Assembly (NCBI GenBank): GCA_025464975.1
Contig: JAODMT010000024.1
Coordinates: 434,001 to 498,000, forward strand
Direction of reading: 5' to 3'
Length of the DNA stretch: 64,000 bases
Source: Microbacteriaceae bacterium
GTDB lineage: Bacteria > Actinomycetota > Actinomycetes > Actinomycetales > Microbacteriaceae
Shown piece after piece: positions 52,481 to 62,362 of this stretch. The notes beneath the pieces were generated by a model. The model was given only the letters and a program-made list of their open reading frames with translations, was not told the DNA's origin and made no database searches. The translations under genes and the position numbers were made by a program. The first letter of the stretch is position 1, and the number at the start of each line of letters is the position of its first letter.

Positions 52481-53326
52481 TCAGATGAGGTAGTCGACAA
52501 CGACCGGAGAGTGATCCGACCATCGGGTGTCCCACGCGGAGGCCCGGTCAACGGCGTAGTTCTTCACGGTTGCGGCGAGTGCCGGTGTGGCGACGTGGTA
52601 GTCGAGCCGCCAGCCGGTGTCGGTATCGAATGCCTTGCCGCGCTGCGACCACCAGGTGTACGGTCCGTCGACCTCGCCGGCCCAGGTGCGGCCGACATCA
52701 ATCCAGCCGAGGCCCGTGCCAGTCGACCCGTCGACACCCTCCACGGTCTCGCCGAGCGGGCCGAAGAACCGGTCGAAATAGGCTCGCTCTTCCGGCAGAA
52801 ATCCGGCGTTCTTGCGATTGCCCTTCCAGTTGCGAATGTCGATCTCGCGGTGGCTCACGTTGAGGTCACCGAGCACCAGGGCGAGCCCGGAGTGGGCCTG
52901 CAGCTCGGGCAGGCGGGCGGCCATCGCGTCGAGGAATCTGTACTTCTCGACCTGCTTCGGGGTGTCCGCGTCGCCGGAGTGAACATAGGTGCTCACCACG
53001 GTGATGATCTGGTCACCGACCCGGTAGTCGGCCTCGAGCCACCGGCCGGCGCTGTCGAAGCCGTCTTCGCCAAGGTCGACCCTGTGAATGTCCGCCTTGC
53101 CGCGGCTCGCGATGGCCACGCCGGCGCGACCCTTGGCGGTCGCCGCGTCGTGAAGGATGTTCCACTCCGCTCCGAGCAGATTCTCGAGGTCTTCCGTGCT
53201 TGCGCGGACTTCTTGTATGGCGAGAATGTCGACGTCTCGCTTCTCGAGCCACTCGCCCATGCCCTTGCGGAATGCGGCGCGCACCCCGTTGACATTCACG
53301 GTGGCAATTCGAAGCGGACTCGTCAT
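52481..53326 (-). CDS. xthA: Exodeoxyribonuclease III / AP endonuclease
   Basis: 281 residues. TVNVNGVRAAFRKG, the metal Glu in AIQEVRAS, GVAIASR, DLNVSHREIDIRNWKGN and the closing DWRLDYHV / WSDHSPV motifs identify the EEP nuclease family. Repairs abasic DNA. TAGGCT lies six bases before the ATG (53333-53338 on the minus strand), a leaderless promoter overlapping the end of the upstream gene. Confidence 0.95.
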   Translation of the reverse strand: MTSPLRIATVNVNGVRAAFRKGMGEWLEKRDVDILAIQEVRASTEDLENLLGAEWNILHDAATAKGRAGVAIASRGKADIHRVDLGEDGFDSAGRWLEADYRVGDQIITVVSTYVHSGDADTPKQVEKYRFLDAMAARLPELQAHSGLALVLGDLNVSHREIDIRNWKGNRKNAGFLPEERAYFDRFFGPLGETVEGVDGSTGTGLGWIDVGRTWAGEVDGPYTWWSQRGKAFDTDTGWRLDYHVATPALAATVKNYAVDRASAWDTRWSDHSPVVVDYLI

Positions 53327-53335
53327 GAAACGAGC

Positions 53336-54301
53336 CTAGCGAAGGCGGGTGACAGGCCTTACCCGGGGCCGCGGAAGCGAACCGCGGGGGCGGATGCCCG
53401 ATCCCCGTGCCGTTGCTTTCACCGATTGCCCGTGATCGGCGAGGTCGACGGCGATCCAGGTTGCCGAGAGCAGGATCACCTGGCAGACGAGTCCGAACCA
53501 GACAAGCAGACCGAGAATCACCGCGAAGGAGGCGAGCAGCGGGTTTCTGCTTACCGTGCCGACGATCGTGGCGCCGAGCACCTTGAGGATGCCAAGGGCG
53601 ATGGCGCCGAGCAGTGCGCCGGTGAACAGCCGATTGAGCGGAACGCGGGCGGCGAGCAGCACGCGAAAAAGGGCGGCAAGCACGGCGGTGTCGATGGCGA
53701 GCACCAGAAGGAGTCCGATGACACGGGCCACGACGCTGGCCAGAACCGAGTGCCGATCGATGCCCACGGCCCCAAACACGAGATCGAGGGCGCTCGTGCT
53801 GAGCACCGCGATGACGGCAGAGAAGATGGTGACCGCACCGAAGGCGACGACGAGACCGAGGTCACGCAGCTTGAGTAGCAGGAAGAATGTCGAGTCGCGG
53901 GGCTCACCGAAGACCGCGCGAACCGCTGACCGGGCCGAGTCGAACCAGCTGAGGGTCGTGAGAAGCAGTGCCGCAATGGCGATGATGCCGCCCCAGTTGA
54001 GCGTTGTCGGCTGGAACAGCTGATTGAGGTCAACCACCCCGCCATTGCCGGATTTGATGAGGCCCGGCACGGAGGAGGACACGGTCGACACGACGGCATC
54101 CTTGACGGCCCTGTCGGACTGGATGTAGGCGCCGAGAATCGTAAATCCCACGTACACGGCGGCGAACACGCTATAGAGCGCCGTGAGGCTCAAGCCTCCG
54201 GCGAGGATCGGACCGTTCCGCTCCGAGTAGCGGTTGAACACGCGCACCGCCCGCAGCGCGGTCACCCGTTCGATAAAGCCCTTCAGCACGTTTTTCATCA
54301 A
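53336..54301 (-). CDS. YihY/BrkB-family membrane protein
   Basis: 321 residues with about six helices. NGPILAGGLSLTALYSVFAAVYVG, SWFDSARSAVRAVFGEP and the C-terminal half with LLVLAIDTAVLAALFRVLL and LNRLFTGALLGAIALGILKVLG are typical. Once misnamed RNase BN; likely an inner-membrane transporter or envelope protein of unknown substrate. Confidence 0.88.
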   Translation of the reverse strand: MMKNVLKGFIERVTALRAVRVFNRYSERNGPILAGGLSLTALYSVFAAVYVGFTILGAYIQSDRAVKDAVVSTVSSSVPGLIKSGNGGVVDLNQLFQPTTLNWGGIIAIAALLLTTLSWFDSARSAVRAVFGEPRDSTFFLLLKLRDLGLVVAFGAVTIFSAVIAVLSTSALDLVFGAVGIDRHSVLASVVARVIGLLLVLAIDTAVLAALFRVLLAARVPLNRLFTGALLGAIALGILKVLGATIVGTVSRNPLLASFAVILGLLVWFGLVCQVILLSATWIAVDLADHGQSVKATARGSGIRPRGSLPRPRVRPVTRLR

Positions 54302-54316
54302 TCCCCTCCGCCGTTC

Positions 54317-54664
54317 TTAGAACCGAAACGTGCCGGCCGCGTCGAAGTGGGCCGGTCGAACCGCGGTCACCCACCGCGGGTCGATCGGGCCGTAGATGTG
54401 TGGATACAGCTGCCCGTTGCCTCCGTCTTCGAAGCGCAGGTCGGCGCCGGCGCTTCGAAGGTACGCGTCATCCATCACGAGCACGACCAGGTCGTCGCTC
54501 ACATCGCGAAACACCAGTTCGGCGACCGCCGGCAGCTGGCTCCGGGTGGAGGCGTGGATGAATCCGACCTGCTGCAACGTGCCCCCGAGGGTGGACAGCT
54601 CGTAGCTGCCAACGTCGATTGCGGCCTCCCAGTCGGAGCGGCGGGTCAGGTGAAGTATTTCCAT
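54317..54664 (-). CDS. DUF952-family protein
   Basis: 115 residues. ILHLTRRSDWEAA, GFIHASTRSQLPAVAELVFRD, LVVLVMDDAYL and LYPHIYGPIDPRWV are the hallmarks. DUF952 proteins resemble ADP-ribosyl-transferase-like folds, but the role is unknown. 15 bases upstream of the YihY gene on the same strand. Confidence 0.88.
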   Translation of the reverse strand: MEILHLTRRSDWEAAIDVGSYELSTLGGTLQQVGFIHASTRSQLPAVAELVFRDVSDDLVVLVMDDAYLRSAGADLRFEDGGNGQLYPHIYGPIDPRWVTAVRPAHFDAAGTFRF

Positions 54665-54781
54665 CCTTCGACCCTATTGGGGGTGGCGAGCCGAATGGGA
54701 CGGCGGTCGACGGTTGCCACATCGGGGCATCGTCTGGGAGACTGAACGCCGTTCCTGTTCCCCAGTGTTAGGTCGCCTCCG

Positions 54782-54820
54782 GTGAAGTTTCTCGACGGTT
54801 TCGCGCAGTCCGCGCGCTGA
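54782..54820 (+). CDS. Possible 12-residue leader peptide of the ABC-F gene
   Basis: GTG 54782 gives MKFLDGFAQSAR and TGA, 64 bases before the ABC-F start. TTAGGT (54768-54773) lies eight bases before the GTG. GACGG within it can pair with CCGTC (54824-54828), and GCCG-TTTTT-CGGC follows. Translational attenuation by such peptides is known for antibiotic-inducible ABC-F genes; here it is only suggested. Confidence 0.3.
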   Translation: MKFLDGFAQSAR

Positions 54821-54883
54821 CGTCCGTCGACTCGCCGTTTTTCGGCTCCGGCGCCAGTGCATCCACTGACACTCCGGAGACTC

Positions 54884-56491
54884 ATGGCCCCGCCCAAGAA
54901 CTCATGCATCACCCTGTCCGAAGTCGGGTTGAACTGGCCAGACGGGTCCAGCGCCCTTAGCGGCATCAGCGGCACGTTCGGCGCAGGGCGCACCGGCCTC
55001 GTCGGCACGAACGGCGCGGGCAAATCGACTCTGCTGCGCCTCATCGCCGGCGAGCTGACCCCGACGACCGGTCGCATCACCACGGTGGGCGATGTCGACT
55101 ATCTGCCACAGACGCTCACGCTCGGCGCCAAGGCGACGGTCGCCGACCTGCTCGGGATCACGCAGAAGGTCACCGCGCTGCGGGCGATCGAGGGTGGCGA
55201 CGCGGCCAAGCACTGGTTCGATGCACTCGGCGACGACTGGGACATCGAGACGCGAGCCGACGAGGCGCTTCGCCCGATCGGCCTGTCGGCGGCCGACCTT
55301 GATCGATTCGTGAGCGAGGTATCCGGGGGCGAAGCCATGCTCATCGCCATTGCCGGACTCAAACTGCGTCGGTCGTCCATTGTCCTGTTGGACGAACCGA
55401 CCAACAACCTCGATCGGGCCGCCCGTGCACGCCTCGGTGAGCTGTTGAGCTCGTGGCCAGGGACGCTCGTCGTCGTCAGCCACGACACCGCCATTCTGGA
55501 ACTCATGGATGACACGGCCGAGTTGCATTCCGGCCGGCTGACCGTATTCGGCGGTCCGTACAGCGAGTGGCGGGCGCACCTTGAGCAGGAGCAGTCCGCC
55601 GCGATCCAGGCCGAGCGATCCGCCGAGCAGGTGGTGAAAACCGAGAAGCGGCAGCGCATCGAGGCGGAGACCAAATTGGCGAGAAGTGCCCGAACCGCCA
55701 AGGCTGCCCGCGAAAACAGCGGCATTCCGAAGATCGTGCTGAACCAGCGGGCATCGGACGCCCAGGTGTCCGCGGGAAAGCTTCGCACTGACATCGACAA
55801 CCGGATTCGAACCGCGCAGTCGACTCTGGATGCCGCATCCGCTCGTGTGCGGGAGGACGTGCGCATCCGCGTCGACCTTCCCGACCCGGACGTGCCGCGC
55901 AGCCGGCGAATAGCCGAACTTCACACGGCCGAACGCTCGTTCGTGATTCAGGGCCCGGAACGCGTCGCGCTGACCGGACCGAACGGCGTCGGAAAGACCA
56001 CTCTCCTTGAGGCCCTCGTGACCGGCGGGGAAGCGGGGGCCGGCAGCATCCGCGCGGTGCTCCTGACCGACCGGGTCGGCTACCTGCCGCAACGCCTCGA
56101 CGGGCTCGACGACGACGCCACCGTGCTCGAAAATGTGCGGTCCGCCGCGCCTGCCGTGCCGCCGGGCGTGGTCCGCAATCGGCTCGCGCGCTTCCTGCTC
56201 CGCGGCGGCACCGTCGAACGTGCCGTCGGCACCCTCTCCGGTGGGGAACGGTTCCGGGTGGCCCTCGCCCGACTGCTGCTCGCGGATCCGCCGCCGCAGC
56301 TTCTTGTTCTCGACGAGCCAACCAACAACCTCGATCTTCAGAGCATCGACCAGCTTGTGGATGCCTTACGCAGTTTCCGGGGCGCCCTTCTCGTGGTCAG
56401 CCACGACGACGCATTCCTTGGCCGCTTGGACCTCACCGCCACACTGACCCTCGATCGGAAGGGGACGCTAACCGAGAGCGCCCCAACCTAG
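54884..56491 (+). CDS. ABC-F family ATP-binding protein
   Basis: 535 residues with two ATPase domains and no membrane segment. First: Walker [10 protein letters not shown], signature [13 protein letters not shown], Walker [14 protein letters not shown] charged linker of about 80 residues ([27 protein letters not shown] region) follows. Second: [36 protein letters not shown]. Ribosome-acting ABC-F proteins protect translation or rescue stalled ribosomes; antibiotic resistance is possible. ATG 54884 with GGAGA upstream; GTG 54857 would add nine residues. Confidence 0.9.
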   Translation: MAPPKNSCITLSEVGLNWPDGSSALSGISGTFGAGRTGLVGTNGAGKSTLLRLIAGELTPTTGRITTVGDVDYLPQTLTLGAKATVADLLGITQKVTALRAIEGGDAAKHWFDALGDDWDIETRADEALRPIGLSAADLDRFVSEVSGGEAMLIAIAGLKLRRSSIVLLDEPTNNLDRAARARLGELLSSWPGTLVVVSHDTAILELMDDTAELHSGRLTVFGGPYSEWRAHLEQEQSAAIQAERSAEQVVKTEKRQRIEAETKLARSARTAKAARENSGIPKIVLNQRASDAQVSAGKLRTDIDNRIRTAQSTLDAASARVREDVRIRVDLPDPDVPRSRRIAELHTAERSFVIQGPERVALTGPNGVGKTTLLEALVTGGEAGAGSIRAVLLTDRVGYLPQRLDGLDDDATVLENVRSAAPAVPPGVVRNRLARFLLRGGTVERAVGTLSGGERFRVALARLLLADPPPQLLVLDEPTNNLDLQSIDQLVDALRSFRGALLVVSHDDAFLGRLDLTATLTLDRKGTLTESAPT

Positions 56492-56504
56492 GCGTGCCCG
56501 ACAC

Positions 56505-57101
56505 TCACCGCGCGCGCTTGGCCCGCAGGCGCTCCCGCCAGGTCATCGCGGCACGCGCCGCAGCGTCGCGTTCTCTCTCCTGCTCGAGCATCCGCCGCCG
56601 TGCCACTCGCCGCTCGCGCCACGCGACAAGCTCGGCCCCAACATCCCGCGGGGGAGTGACGACCGGCGGGCCGCCGCTCAGTTGTTTGCGAGCCTCGATG
56701 ACCCGGCGGTTGAAGTCGTCGAGGATCTCGCGAACCGCGGTCTCGGATGCCGCGCTGTCCAGCCGGGCGTCGAGCGCGGCATCCTCGGTGCGCAGCGTGA
56801 GGGCCGGCGGCCCGAGTCCGGTGATCTGTTCGCGTTCGATCTTCTGACGGATCCACCAGTCCGGATCGTGAATCTCCCGCAGATTGCTGATCGGCTTGCC
56901 GGCGCCGGGGAGGTCGTCGAAGTCGCCGCGCCGGATGGCCTGCTGAATGGCTATCTCCACGTACTGGGCGCGTTGGTCCATGGTCGGCTGGCCGGCGGTA
57001 TCCGGTTGCTCGCCAGCAGACTCGTCGGCGGGTGTCAACCGGTCGACCTGGTAGCGGGCCACGTTCAGCCGGGAGTCGCTGCGCTCCTTCTTGCCCGCCA
57101 T
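56505..57101 (-). CDS. DUF1992 / DnaJ-homologue-C28-like protein
   Basis: 198 residues. The DUF1992 core is VEIAIQQAIRRGDFDDLPGAGKPI with DPDWWIRQKIEREQI; the C-terminus is a long charged helix rich in Arg and Glu. Function unknown. TAGGAT six bases before the ATG (57108-57113, minus strand) supports a leaderless start. Confidence 0.88.
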   Translation of the reverse strand: MAGKKERSDSRLNVARYQVDRLTPADESAGEQPDTAGQPTMDQRAQYVEIAIQQAIRRGDFDDLPGAGKPISNLREIHDPDWWIRQKIEREQITGLGPPALTLRTEDAALDARLDSAASETAVREILDDFNRRVIEARKQLSGGPPVVTPPRDVGAELVAWRERRVARRRMLEQERERDAAARAAMTWRERLRAKRAR

Positions 57102-57435
57102 GCCTTAATCCTAGGTTTCACCGTTTTCCTCGTCGAGCTCAGGATTCGAAAACCGGCTACGTGGCCTCGAGAACGAGTTCGGTCAATGCGCGCAAGGAAG
57201 CCGCCGCCATCCCGTGGTTGGTGGCGCGGTACTACGGCAACGCAATCACTGCTTGAGACAGCGCCCAGCCGCGACCCCGCAGCTCCCCAAAACGCAGGAC
57301 ATTCACCACCAAACGGACAACAACCGCGGCGATAGCGGCGACAAGTGGTGAATCTCCTGCGTTTTCGGTCACGCCAGGAGACGAGGCACTCGCTATGGGC
57401 GGATGCCCGTGCGGCGGTTGAATCCGTGGAACCGC
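57102..57435. other. 334-bp intergenic region with palindromic element
   Basis: No supported gene. It holds the promoter of the DUF1992 gene and the 77-bp palindrome copy 2. A short frame ending RKEAAAIPWLVARYYGNAITA (57194-57256) has protein-like composition, perhaps a gene remnant, but no start or relative can be named. Confidence 0.5.
57289..57365. repeat. 77-bp palindromic element, copy 2
   Basis: Left arm AAAACGCAGGACATTCACCA (57289-57308), right arm TGGTGAATCTCCTGCGTTTT (57346-57365), 19 of 20 complementary. Centre CCAAACGG... resembles copy 3. Lies 3' of the leftward acetyltransferase gene. Confidence 0.88.
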
Positions 57436-57915
57436 CTAGCGAACCATCCGAATCTCGCGCACGTTGCCGAACTGTTCGTCGACCTTTTCCGCGCCGTCTG
57501 GGGTAAATCCGTTGCGCGTGTAGAACGAGCGAGCTCGAGGGTTATCGTCGAGGACCCAGAGCGAGGCATTCTGGGCGCCAAGGGCCGCGTCGAGTAGCGC
57601 TTGGCCAAGTCCCGATCCGTGATGCGCCGCCAGTAGGTAGATGCTGCCGAGTTCGAGTGCCCTCACCGGCGGATCGTCGCGGGACGGTCCGGTCGCCGCG
57701 AAACCGACAACCTGTTCGTCGACCGCCGCAACCCACAGGGCTCCGGAGTCACCCGCGATCATGCGTTCCCACATTTGAGCGCGCTGTTCGGCCGGGAAGG
57801 CCTGGATGACGCCATCCGGAAACGTGCCGGAGTACGTCTCGACGTGCGAGCGGTAGTGCACCCGGCCGACCTCGTTGGCGTCCGAGCGGTTAGCCCGTCG
57901 TATCGAAGCGCCCAT
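57436..57915 (-). CDS. GNAT-family N-acetyltransferase
   Basis: 159 residues. IRRANRSDANEVGRVHYRSHVETY, then LGSIYLLAAHHGSGLGQALLDAAL (acetyl-CoA loop HHGSGLGQAL) and ARSFYTRNGFTPDGAEKVDEQ. Substrate unknown. Four bases after the LD-carboxypeptidase gene in the same direction, so likely co-expressed. Confidence 0.9.
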   Translation of the reverse strand: MGASIRRANRSDANEVGRVHYRSHVETYSGTFPDGVIQAFPAEQRAQMWERMIAGDSGALWVAAVDEQVVGFAATGPSRDDPPVRALELGSIYLLAAHHGSGLGQALLDAALGAQNASLWVLDDNPRARSFYTRNGFTPDGAEKVDEQFGNVREIRMVR

Positions 57916-57919
57916 GACC

Positions 57920-58948
57920 TCAGACCAGACTCTGCTCGAGGAACTGCTCGTCGGCGTTGAAGACCACGCGACCGAGCGCCCCGTTCACAATCGGCAATTG
58001 GGGTGGCACGTGGCCGCACTCGACGTCGGCGATGATCGGGATGTTCAACGCGTCGAGAGCGTCGAGCACCGCCTCGTCCTGCGAGAGGGTCGGCGAGTCC
58101 GGCGCGCTCGTTCGCCCGACCAGGACGGCCGACGCGCCGTCGAAGAAGCCGGCCAGCCGCATGCCGTGGAGGTAGCGGCAAATGGAGAAAGCATTCTCTT
58201 CGGCGGCCTCGACATAGACGATCAGGGTTGGCGACCGGTCGTCGCGGAGCGATCCCGTTTGCCCGTAGCGAGTTCCGGCGAAGTGCGCGATCGTCTCGAG
58301 GCATCCGCCGATCAGTCGCCCGGAGACGTCGACGTTCCCGCCGCCCGCGTCGAGCCGCCGCCAGCCACCCGAACCGTTCCAGTGGCGGCTCGTGACGGTT
58401 GGATCGGCAGTCCAGTCGTCTCCGGAGTCGATCCGGTGCACGTTGGCCGTCGACTGGCGAATTGTTGAGCCCGGTGCGGCGGTGGCGATGTCGAGCCAGG
58501 ACAGGAGCGGCGCCGGAACGGCGTAGGGAGTCTCCATCAGGCCGGTGCCGTGAAGCGTAGCCCAGCCCGACATCAGGGTCACCGGGGTCAGGAGTGTCGA
58601 GAGATCCGAGTAGCCCACGAACCAGGTGGGTTCGGCGGCCGCAATGGCGTCGAAGTCGAGATGGGGCAAGAGGTCGATGGCCGTTTCGCCACCCCACGGG
58701 GGCAACACCACGCGGATGCCGGGATCGAGGAGCATCCGCATCAGTTCGGCGGCGCGCTGCTCAACCGGTGCGCTGATGTGGGTCGATCCGTCCATGCAGT
58801 AGCCGACCTCGACCACATAGCCGCGATCGCGAAGAAATCCCACCGCGAAGTCCAGGCGTCTGCGCAGCGGCTCGCCGACGCCACTGGACGGGGACGTCAC
58901 CCCAATCCGGTCGCCAACGACAAGCGGGCGGGGATAACGAAGTGTCAC
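57920..58948 (-). CDS. LD-carboxypeptidase / MccF-like peptidase S66
   Basis: 342 residues. VGDRIGVTSPSSGVGEPL, GYSDLSTLL containing the nucleophile Ser, GGCLETIAH, and the Glu/His region VYVEAAEENAF and DVECGHVPPQLPI. Members either trim the D-Ala from tetrapeptide murein stems or inactivate microcin C-type aminoacyl nucleotides (MccF). The WTADPTVTSRHWNGSGGWRRL insertion favours the MccF-like branch. Cytoplasmic; no signal peptide. Confidence 0.88.
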   Translation of the reverse strand: MTLRYPRPLVVGDRIGVTSPSSGVGEPLRRRLDFAVGFLRDRGYVVEVGYCMDGSTHISAPVEQRAAELMRMLLDPGIRVVLPPWGGETAIDLLPHLDFDAIAAAEPTWFVGYSDLSTLLTPVTLMSGWATLHGTGLMETPYAVPAPLLSWLDIATAAPGSTIRQSTANVHRIDSGDDWTADPTVTSRHWNGSGGWRRLDAGGGNVDVSGRLIGGCLETIAHFAGTRYGQTGSLRDDRSPTLIVYVEAAEENAFSICRYLHGMRLAGFFDGASAVLVGRTSAPDSPTLSQDEAVLDALDALNIPIIADVECGHVPPQLPIVNGALGRVVFNADEQFLEQSLV

Positions 58949-59013
58949 GCCCTCAGGTTGCCACAGGTCACCGCTTCTCGATACGGCGCGGTCGTTTCCC
59001 GCCCGTTCCTCTC

Positions 59014-59090
59014 AAAACGCAGGACATTCACCACCAAACGGGCGACAACTGCGGCAGGGGTGGCGTTGCGTGGTGAAACTCCTGCGTTTT
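59014..59090. repeat. 77-bp palindromic element, copy 3
   Basis: Left arm AAAACGCAGGACATTCACCA (59014-59033), identical to copy 2; right arm TGGTGAAACTCCTGCGTTTT (59071-59090), 18 of 20 complementary. Located in the 205-bp gap 3' of nadE and 5' of the LD-carboxypeptidase gene. No target duplication seen. Confidence 0.88.
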
Positions 59091-59153
59091 CGTCGGGACA
59101 GCGTCGCGTGCAAGCGTCGCGTGCAGGAGGCTGCCGGATGTTGCGGGGAGCAG

Positions 59154-59981
59154 TCAGCTCGGCATCCACCAGGTCTCGAACATCGACACCGGCGGCCGGC
59201 GCTTGTGCTCGGTCGCCAGATAGCGTTGCTCGATCTTCTCGGCGACGTCGGGAGCAACATCCTTCCCCTCGAGGAAGTCGTCGATCTCGTGATAGGTGAT
59301 GCCCAGGTTGGCCTCATCGGTCTGACCCGGGTCGTTGTCGAGCAGGTCGGCGGTCGGCGCCTTCAGCCAGAGCCGGTCCGGGGATCCGAGGTGCTCCAGC
59401 AGTGCGCGTCCCTGACGTTTGCTGAGTCCCGTGAGCGGGAGGACGTCCGTTCCCCCGTCTCCGTACTTCGTGAAGAAGCCCATCACCGCCTCCGCCGCGT
59501 GATCCGTGCCGACCACAAGAAGGCTGTGCTGGCCGGCGATCGCATACTGCCCGATCATGCGCGAGCGGGCCTTCACGTTGCCGCGGGTGAAGTCGAGCAG
59601 CGGCTCGCCCGTGGCGTCGCCGAATTCTGCGTCGAACCCCGCAACGGCCCGTTCGATGTTGAAGGTCAGCCGACGGTCGGGCTGGATGAACTCGAGCGCA
59701 AGCTGCGCGTCCTCCTCGTCGGCCTGAACTCGATGGGGCATGCGCACAGCGAAGAACACCGCTTCGTCGCCCTCTGCCCGTAGCTCCTTGACGGCAAGCT
59801 GCGTGAGCTTCCCGGCGAGGGACGAGTCCTGTCCTCCGCTGATGGCAAGCAGGTACCCGGCCGCTCCGGTGGCGCGGAGGTAGTCCTTCAAAAAGTCAAT
59901 TCTTTGACGCACCTGCTCGGCCGGGTCGATGGTGGCTTGCACGTGGAGGTCGTCGATGATCTGAGCTTGGAGTTGACGCAT
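59154..59981 (-). CDS. nadE: Ammonia-dependent NAD+ synthetase
   Basis: 275 residues. PP-loop [49 protein letters not shown] and [19 protein letters not shown]. Adenylates and amidates nicotinate adenine dinucleotide using free ammonia (no glutaminase domain). TACGGT six bases before ATG 59981 indicates a leaderless start, which excludes the longer upstream frame. Confidence 0.96.
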   Translation of the reverse strand: MRQLQAQIIDDLHVQATIDPAEQVRQRIDFLKDYLRATGAAGYLLAISGGQDSSLAGKLTQLAVKELRAEGDEAVFFAVRMPHRVQADEEDAQLALEFIQPDRRLTFNIERAVAGFDAEFGDATGEPLLDFTRGNVKARSRMIGQYAIAGQHSLLVVGTDHAAEAVMGFFTKYGDGGTDVLPLTGLSKRQGRALLEHLGSPDRLWLKAPTADLLDNDPGQTDEANLGITYHEIDDFLEGKDVAPDVAEKIEQRYLATEHKRRPPVSMFETWWMPS

Positions 59982-60040
59982 GATTCGACCGTAGCGCGCA
60001 TTGGGTTGGAGTAGGCCAACAGCTCCGGTAACGCCGCCCG

Positions 60041-60142
60041 TCATCGATGCCGAAAGGCGCGAACAATCGCGTACCCGGCGACGGAAACGCCCACGATTCC
60101 GATGAACCAGGCGATGGCCACCGACGCGAGCGAGACAAGCAA
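60041..60142 (-). CDS. Possible 33-residue membrane peptide
   Basis: TTG 60142 opens [26 protein letters not shown], a transmembrane helix, ending in RAFRHR and TGA. AGGGA lies five bases upstream. It follows the SDR gene by 25 bases. The hydrophobic pattern is unlikely by chance in this GC-rich context, but the start codon is uncertain (CTG 60157 is an alternative). Confidence 0.35.
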   Translation of the reverse strand: MLVSLASVAIAWFIGIVGVSVAGYAIVRAFRHR

Positions 60143-60167
60143 CCACTTCCCTCTCAGGATCGCACCG

Positions 60168-60863
60168 TTACCAGGGCACCATCCCGGCACGATCCTGGAA
60201 GGTGCCGGTCGGGGCATCCTCACCCAGCGCGGCCAACCGGATGATGGCGTCGGTTCCTTCCTCCACGGTTTGTGTACCCCGATGGCCGTTGAGGTCGGTG
60301 GCCGTGTAGCCGGGATCCACAACATTGATCCGGAACTCCGGAAACGCCTTGGCGTACTGCACCGTGAGCATCGACACCGCCGCCTTCGAGGAGCTGTAGG
60401 CCAGGAAACTTCGCTCGGATTCCATGCGACCCGGGTCGTTGACGACGCCGAAGGAGCCGAGACCGCTGCTGACGTTCACGATCGTCGGCGCCGACGATTC
60501 GCGCAGCAGGGGGAGAAACGCATGCGTAACGCGAACGATGCCGAAGACGTTGGTTTCAAACACGAGCCGAACGTCGTCCGCCGTGGTCTCCGCCGGAGCG
60601 GCTCCGCCGCCGATGATGCCGGCGTTGTTGATCAGCACGTCGACCCGGCCCTCGCGCTCGCCGACCTCGCTGGCGGCGGCATCCACAGATCGGTCGTCTG
60701 TGACGTCGAGTCGAACAAATTGCGCCCCGATCGCCTCGGCGGCCGCCTTTCCCCGGGACTCGTCTCGAGCGGCGAGGTAGACGCGGTGTCCGATTTCGCT
60801 CAGCCGTCGAGCCGCTTCGTAGCCGAGACCCTTGTTTCCACCGGTGATGAGAGTGATTGTCAT
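60168..60863 (-). CDS. Short-chain dehydrogenase/reductase
   Basis: 231 residues. NAD(P) motif TGGNKGLGYEAARRL (T-G-x3-G-x-G), NNAGI in VLINNAG, catalytic Ser in IVNVSSGLGS, and YSSSKAA as Y-x-x-x-K. The early basic residue AARDESRGK suggests NADP(H), as in carbonyl reductases. Substrate unknown. Confidence 0.92.
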   Translation of the reverse strand: MTITLITGGNKGLGYEAARRLSEIGHRVYLAARDESRGKAAAEAIGAQFVRLDVTDDRSVDAAASEVGEREGRVDVLINNAGIIGGGAAPAETTADDVRLVFETNVFGIVRVTHAFLPLLRESSAPTIVNVSSGLGSFGVVNDPGRMESERSFLAYSSSKAAVSMLTVQYAKAFPEFRINVVDPGYTATDLNGHRGTQTVEEGTDAIIRLAALGEDAPTGTFQDRAGMVPW

Positions 60864-60999
60864 AGGTTAAGTTTCTCCCACGGAAATGGGTGGGAGGTGA
60901 ACCCGTGATGCGGCATCCGATGCTGCGGAGTGCAGGCAGTGACGCGCGAGCGGATGGCTGTCATGATGGGGTACTAACGCTTCCGAAGGGGAACGCTGG

Positions 61000-62280
61000 A
61001 TGTCGAGACAATCGTTGCAACAGGGCACCCACCTCGCCGCGGCCCCCATGCGGCACGGGATGGGCAGGACGCACCGCGCGGGGGCGATGGTCGTCAAGTA
61101 TGTGGCGATCGCTCTCGCGGTCGTGCTTGTCAGCGCCGGTTTGGTAGTGGGCATTGCCGGTTGGCAGCTGTTGCAAAGCGGCGGTCCGGGCGTGCACTTG
61201 ACCGGACCGTCCAGCAAGCCCCCCGCGATCGGCCCGAGCGACGGCGAGGTCAATCTTCTGCTCACGGGCTCGGACACCCGCACCAATCAGGCGGGCTTTC
61301 AAGACAAGGCCAACCTCGCGGCGAGTTCCGGGACCGGCAACAACGACGTGAACATCCTGCTTCACATCTCCAACGATCACAAAGACGTCACCGTGGTGAG
61401 CTTTCCCCGGGACATGGAAGTTGCGGTTCCCGCCTGCACCACCCAGGCCGGCGCTCCCGTTGCCCCCTCGAGCCGGGCGATGTTGAACACCACACTCAGC
61501 CGCGGCGGCCTTTCCTGCGTGGTGTCGACTATTCAAAGCCTGACCGGACTGTCCGTCCCTTTCGCCGCGGTCATCTCTTTCGACGGGGTGATCGCGATGT
61601 CCGACGCCATCGGCGGAGTGACGGTGTGCCTGGCGACTCCGGTGAAAGACAAGTACACGACCCCTCCGCTTAACCTCACTGCCGGTACGCACTCCCTCGT
61701 CGGCCCGATTGCGCTGTCCTTTCTGCGCAGCCGGTACGGGGTGGGAAACGGAGGGGACCTGGGACGAATCAGCAACCAGCAGGTGTTCATGTCGGCGCTC
61801 GTTCGGAAGGTTCAGGATGGCGGTGTGCTTCGGGACCCGCTGAAGCTGTACAAACTGGCCACAGCGGCACGCAGCAACGTCACGCCGACGGACACGCTGA
61901 ACAATCCCATGACTCTCGTATCCATCGGCCTCGCACTGAAGAACGTTGGCGCGGCACACACGGTGTTCCTTCAGTACCCGACGCTGGCCGATCCGCGTGA
62001 TGCGAATCGCGTCATCCCCGACACGGCAGCGGCGAAGATTTTGAACGGAGCCCTGGTGTCCGATCGGCCGGTCAGCCTGACGGGGACCACCGGAGTGGGC
62101 GCGGAGTTGCCCCCGGGGACGTCGACACCGTCCCCTTCGGCACCGACGCCGTCCTCGCCGCCCTCGGGTACGGCGAGCCGCCCGGCGTCCGTTCCCCCAT
62201 CCGGCGCACCGGTGGAACTGCCGTCCACGGTGACCGGGCAGACGGCAGACCAGCAGACCTGCACCAAGGGCAACAACTAG
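61000..62280 (+). CDS. LytR-CpsA-Psr (LCP) family glycopolymer ligase
   Basis: 426 residues. Cytoplasmic basic head, one transmembrane helix (VVKYVAIALAVVLVSAGLVVGI), LCP domain with LLLTGSDTR, NNDVNILLHISND, VSFPRDMEV, ISFDGVIAMSDAIGGV and ALSFLRSRYGVGNGGDLGR; a Ser/Pro/Thr-rich C-terminal tail. Attaches teichoic-acid-like or arabinogalactan polymers to peptidoglycan from polyprenyl-phosphate. SD GAAGGGG before ATG 61000. Confidence 0.92.
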   Translation: MSRQSLQQGTHLAAAPMRHGMGRTHRAGAMVVKYVAIALAVVLVSAGLVVGIAGWQLLQSGGPGVHLTGPSSKPPAIGPSDGEVNLLLTGSDTRTNQAGFQDKANLAASSGTGNNDVNILLHISNDHKDVTVVSFPRDMEVAVPACTTQAGAPVAPSSRAMLNTTLSRGGLSCVVSTIQSLTGLSVPFAAVISFDGVIAMSDAIGGVTVCLATPVKDKYTTPPLNLTAGTHSLVGPIALSFLRSRYGVGNGGDLGRISNQQVFMSALVRKVQDGGVLRDPLKLYKLATAARSNVTPTDTLNNPMTLVSIGLALKNVGAAHTVFLQYPTLADPRDANRVIPDTAAAKILNGALVSDRPVSLTGTTGVGAELPPGTSTPSPSAPTPSSPPSGTASRPASVPPSGAPVELPSTVTGQTADQQTCTKGNN

Positions 62281-62362
62281 GGAAGTTCCCCTTGTGTGAC
62301 CGGTGCAAGTGGGGGAGCGGAGTTGCCGGACGCCGCCCCACTCCACCGCTAGTGTCGAGCCC

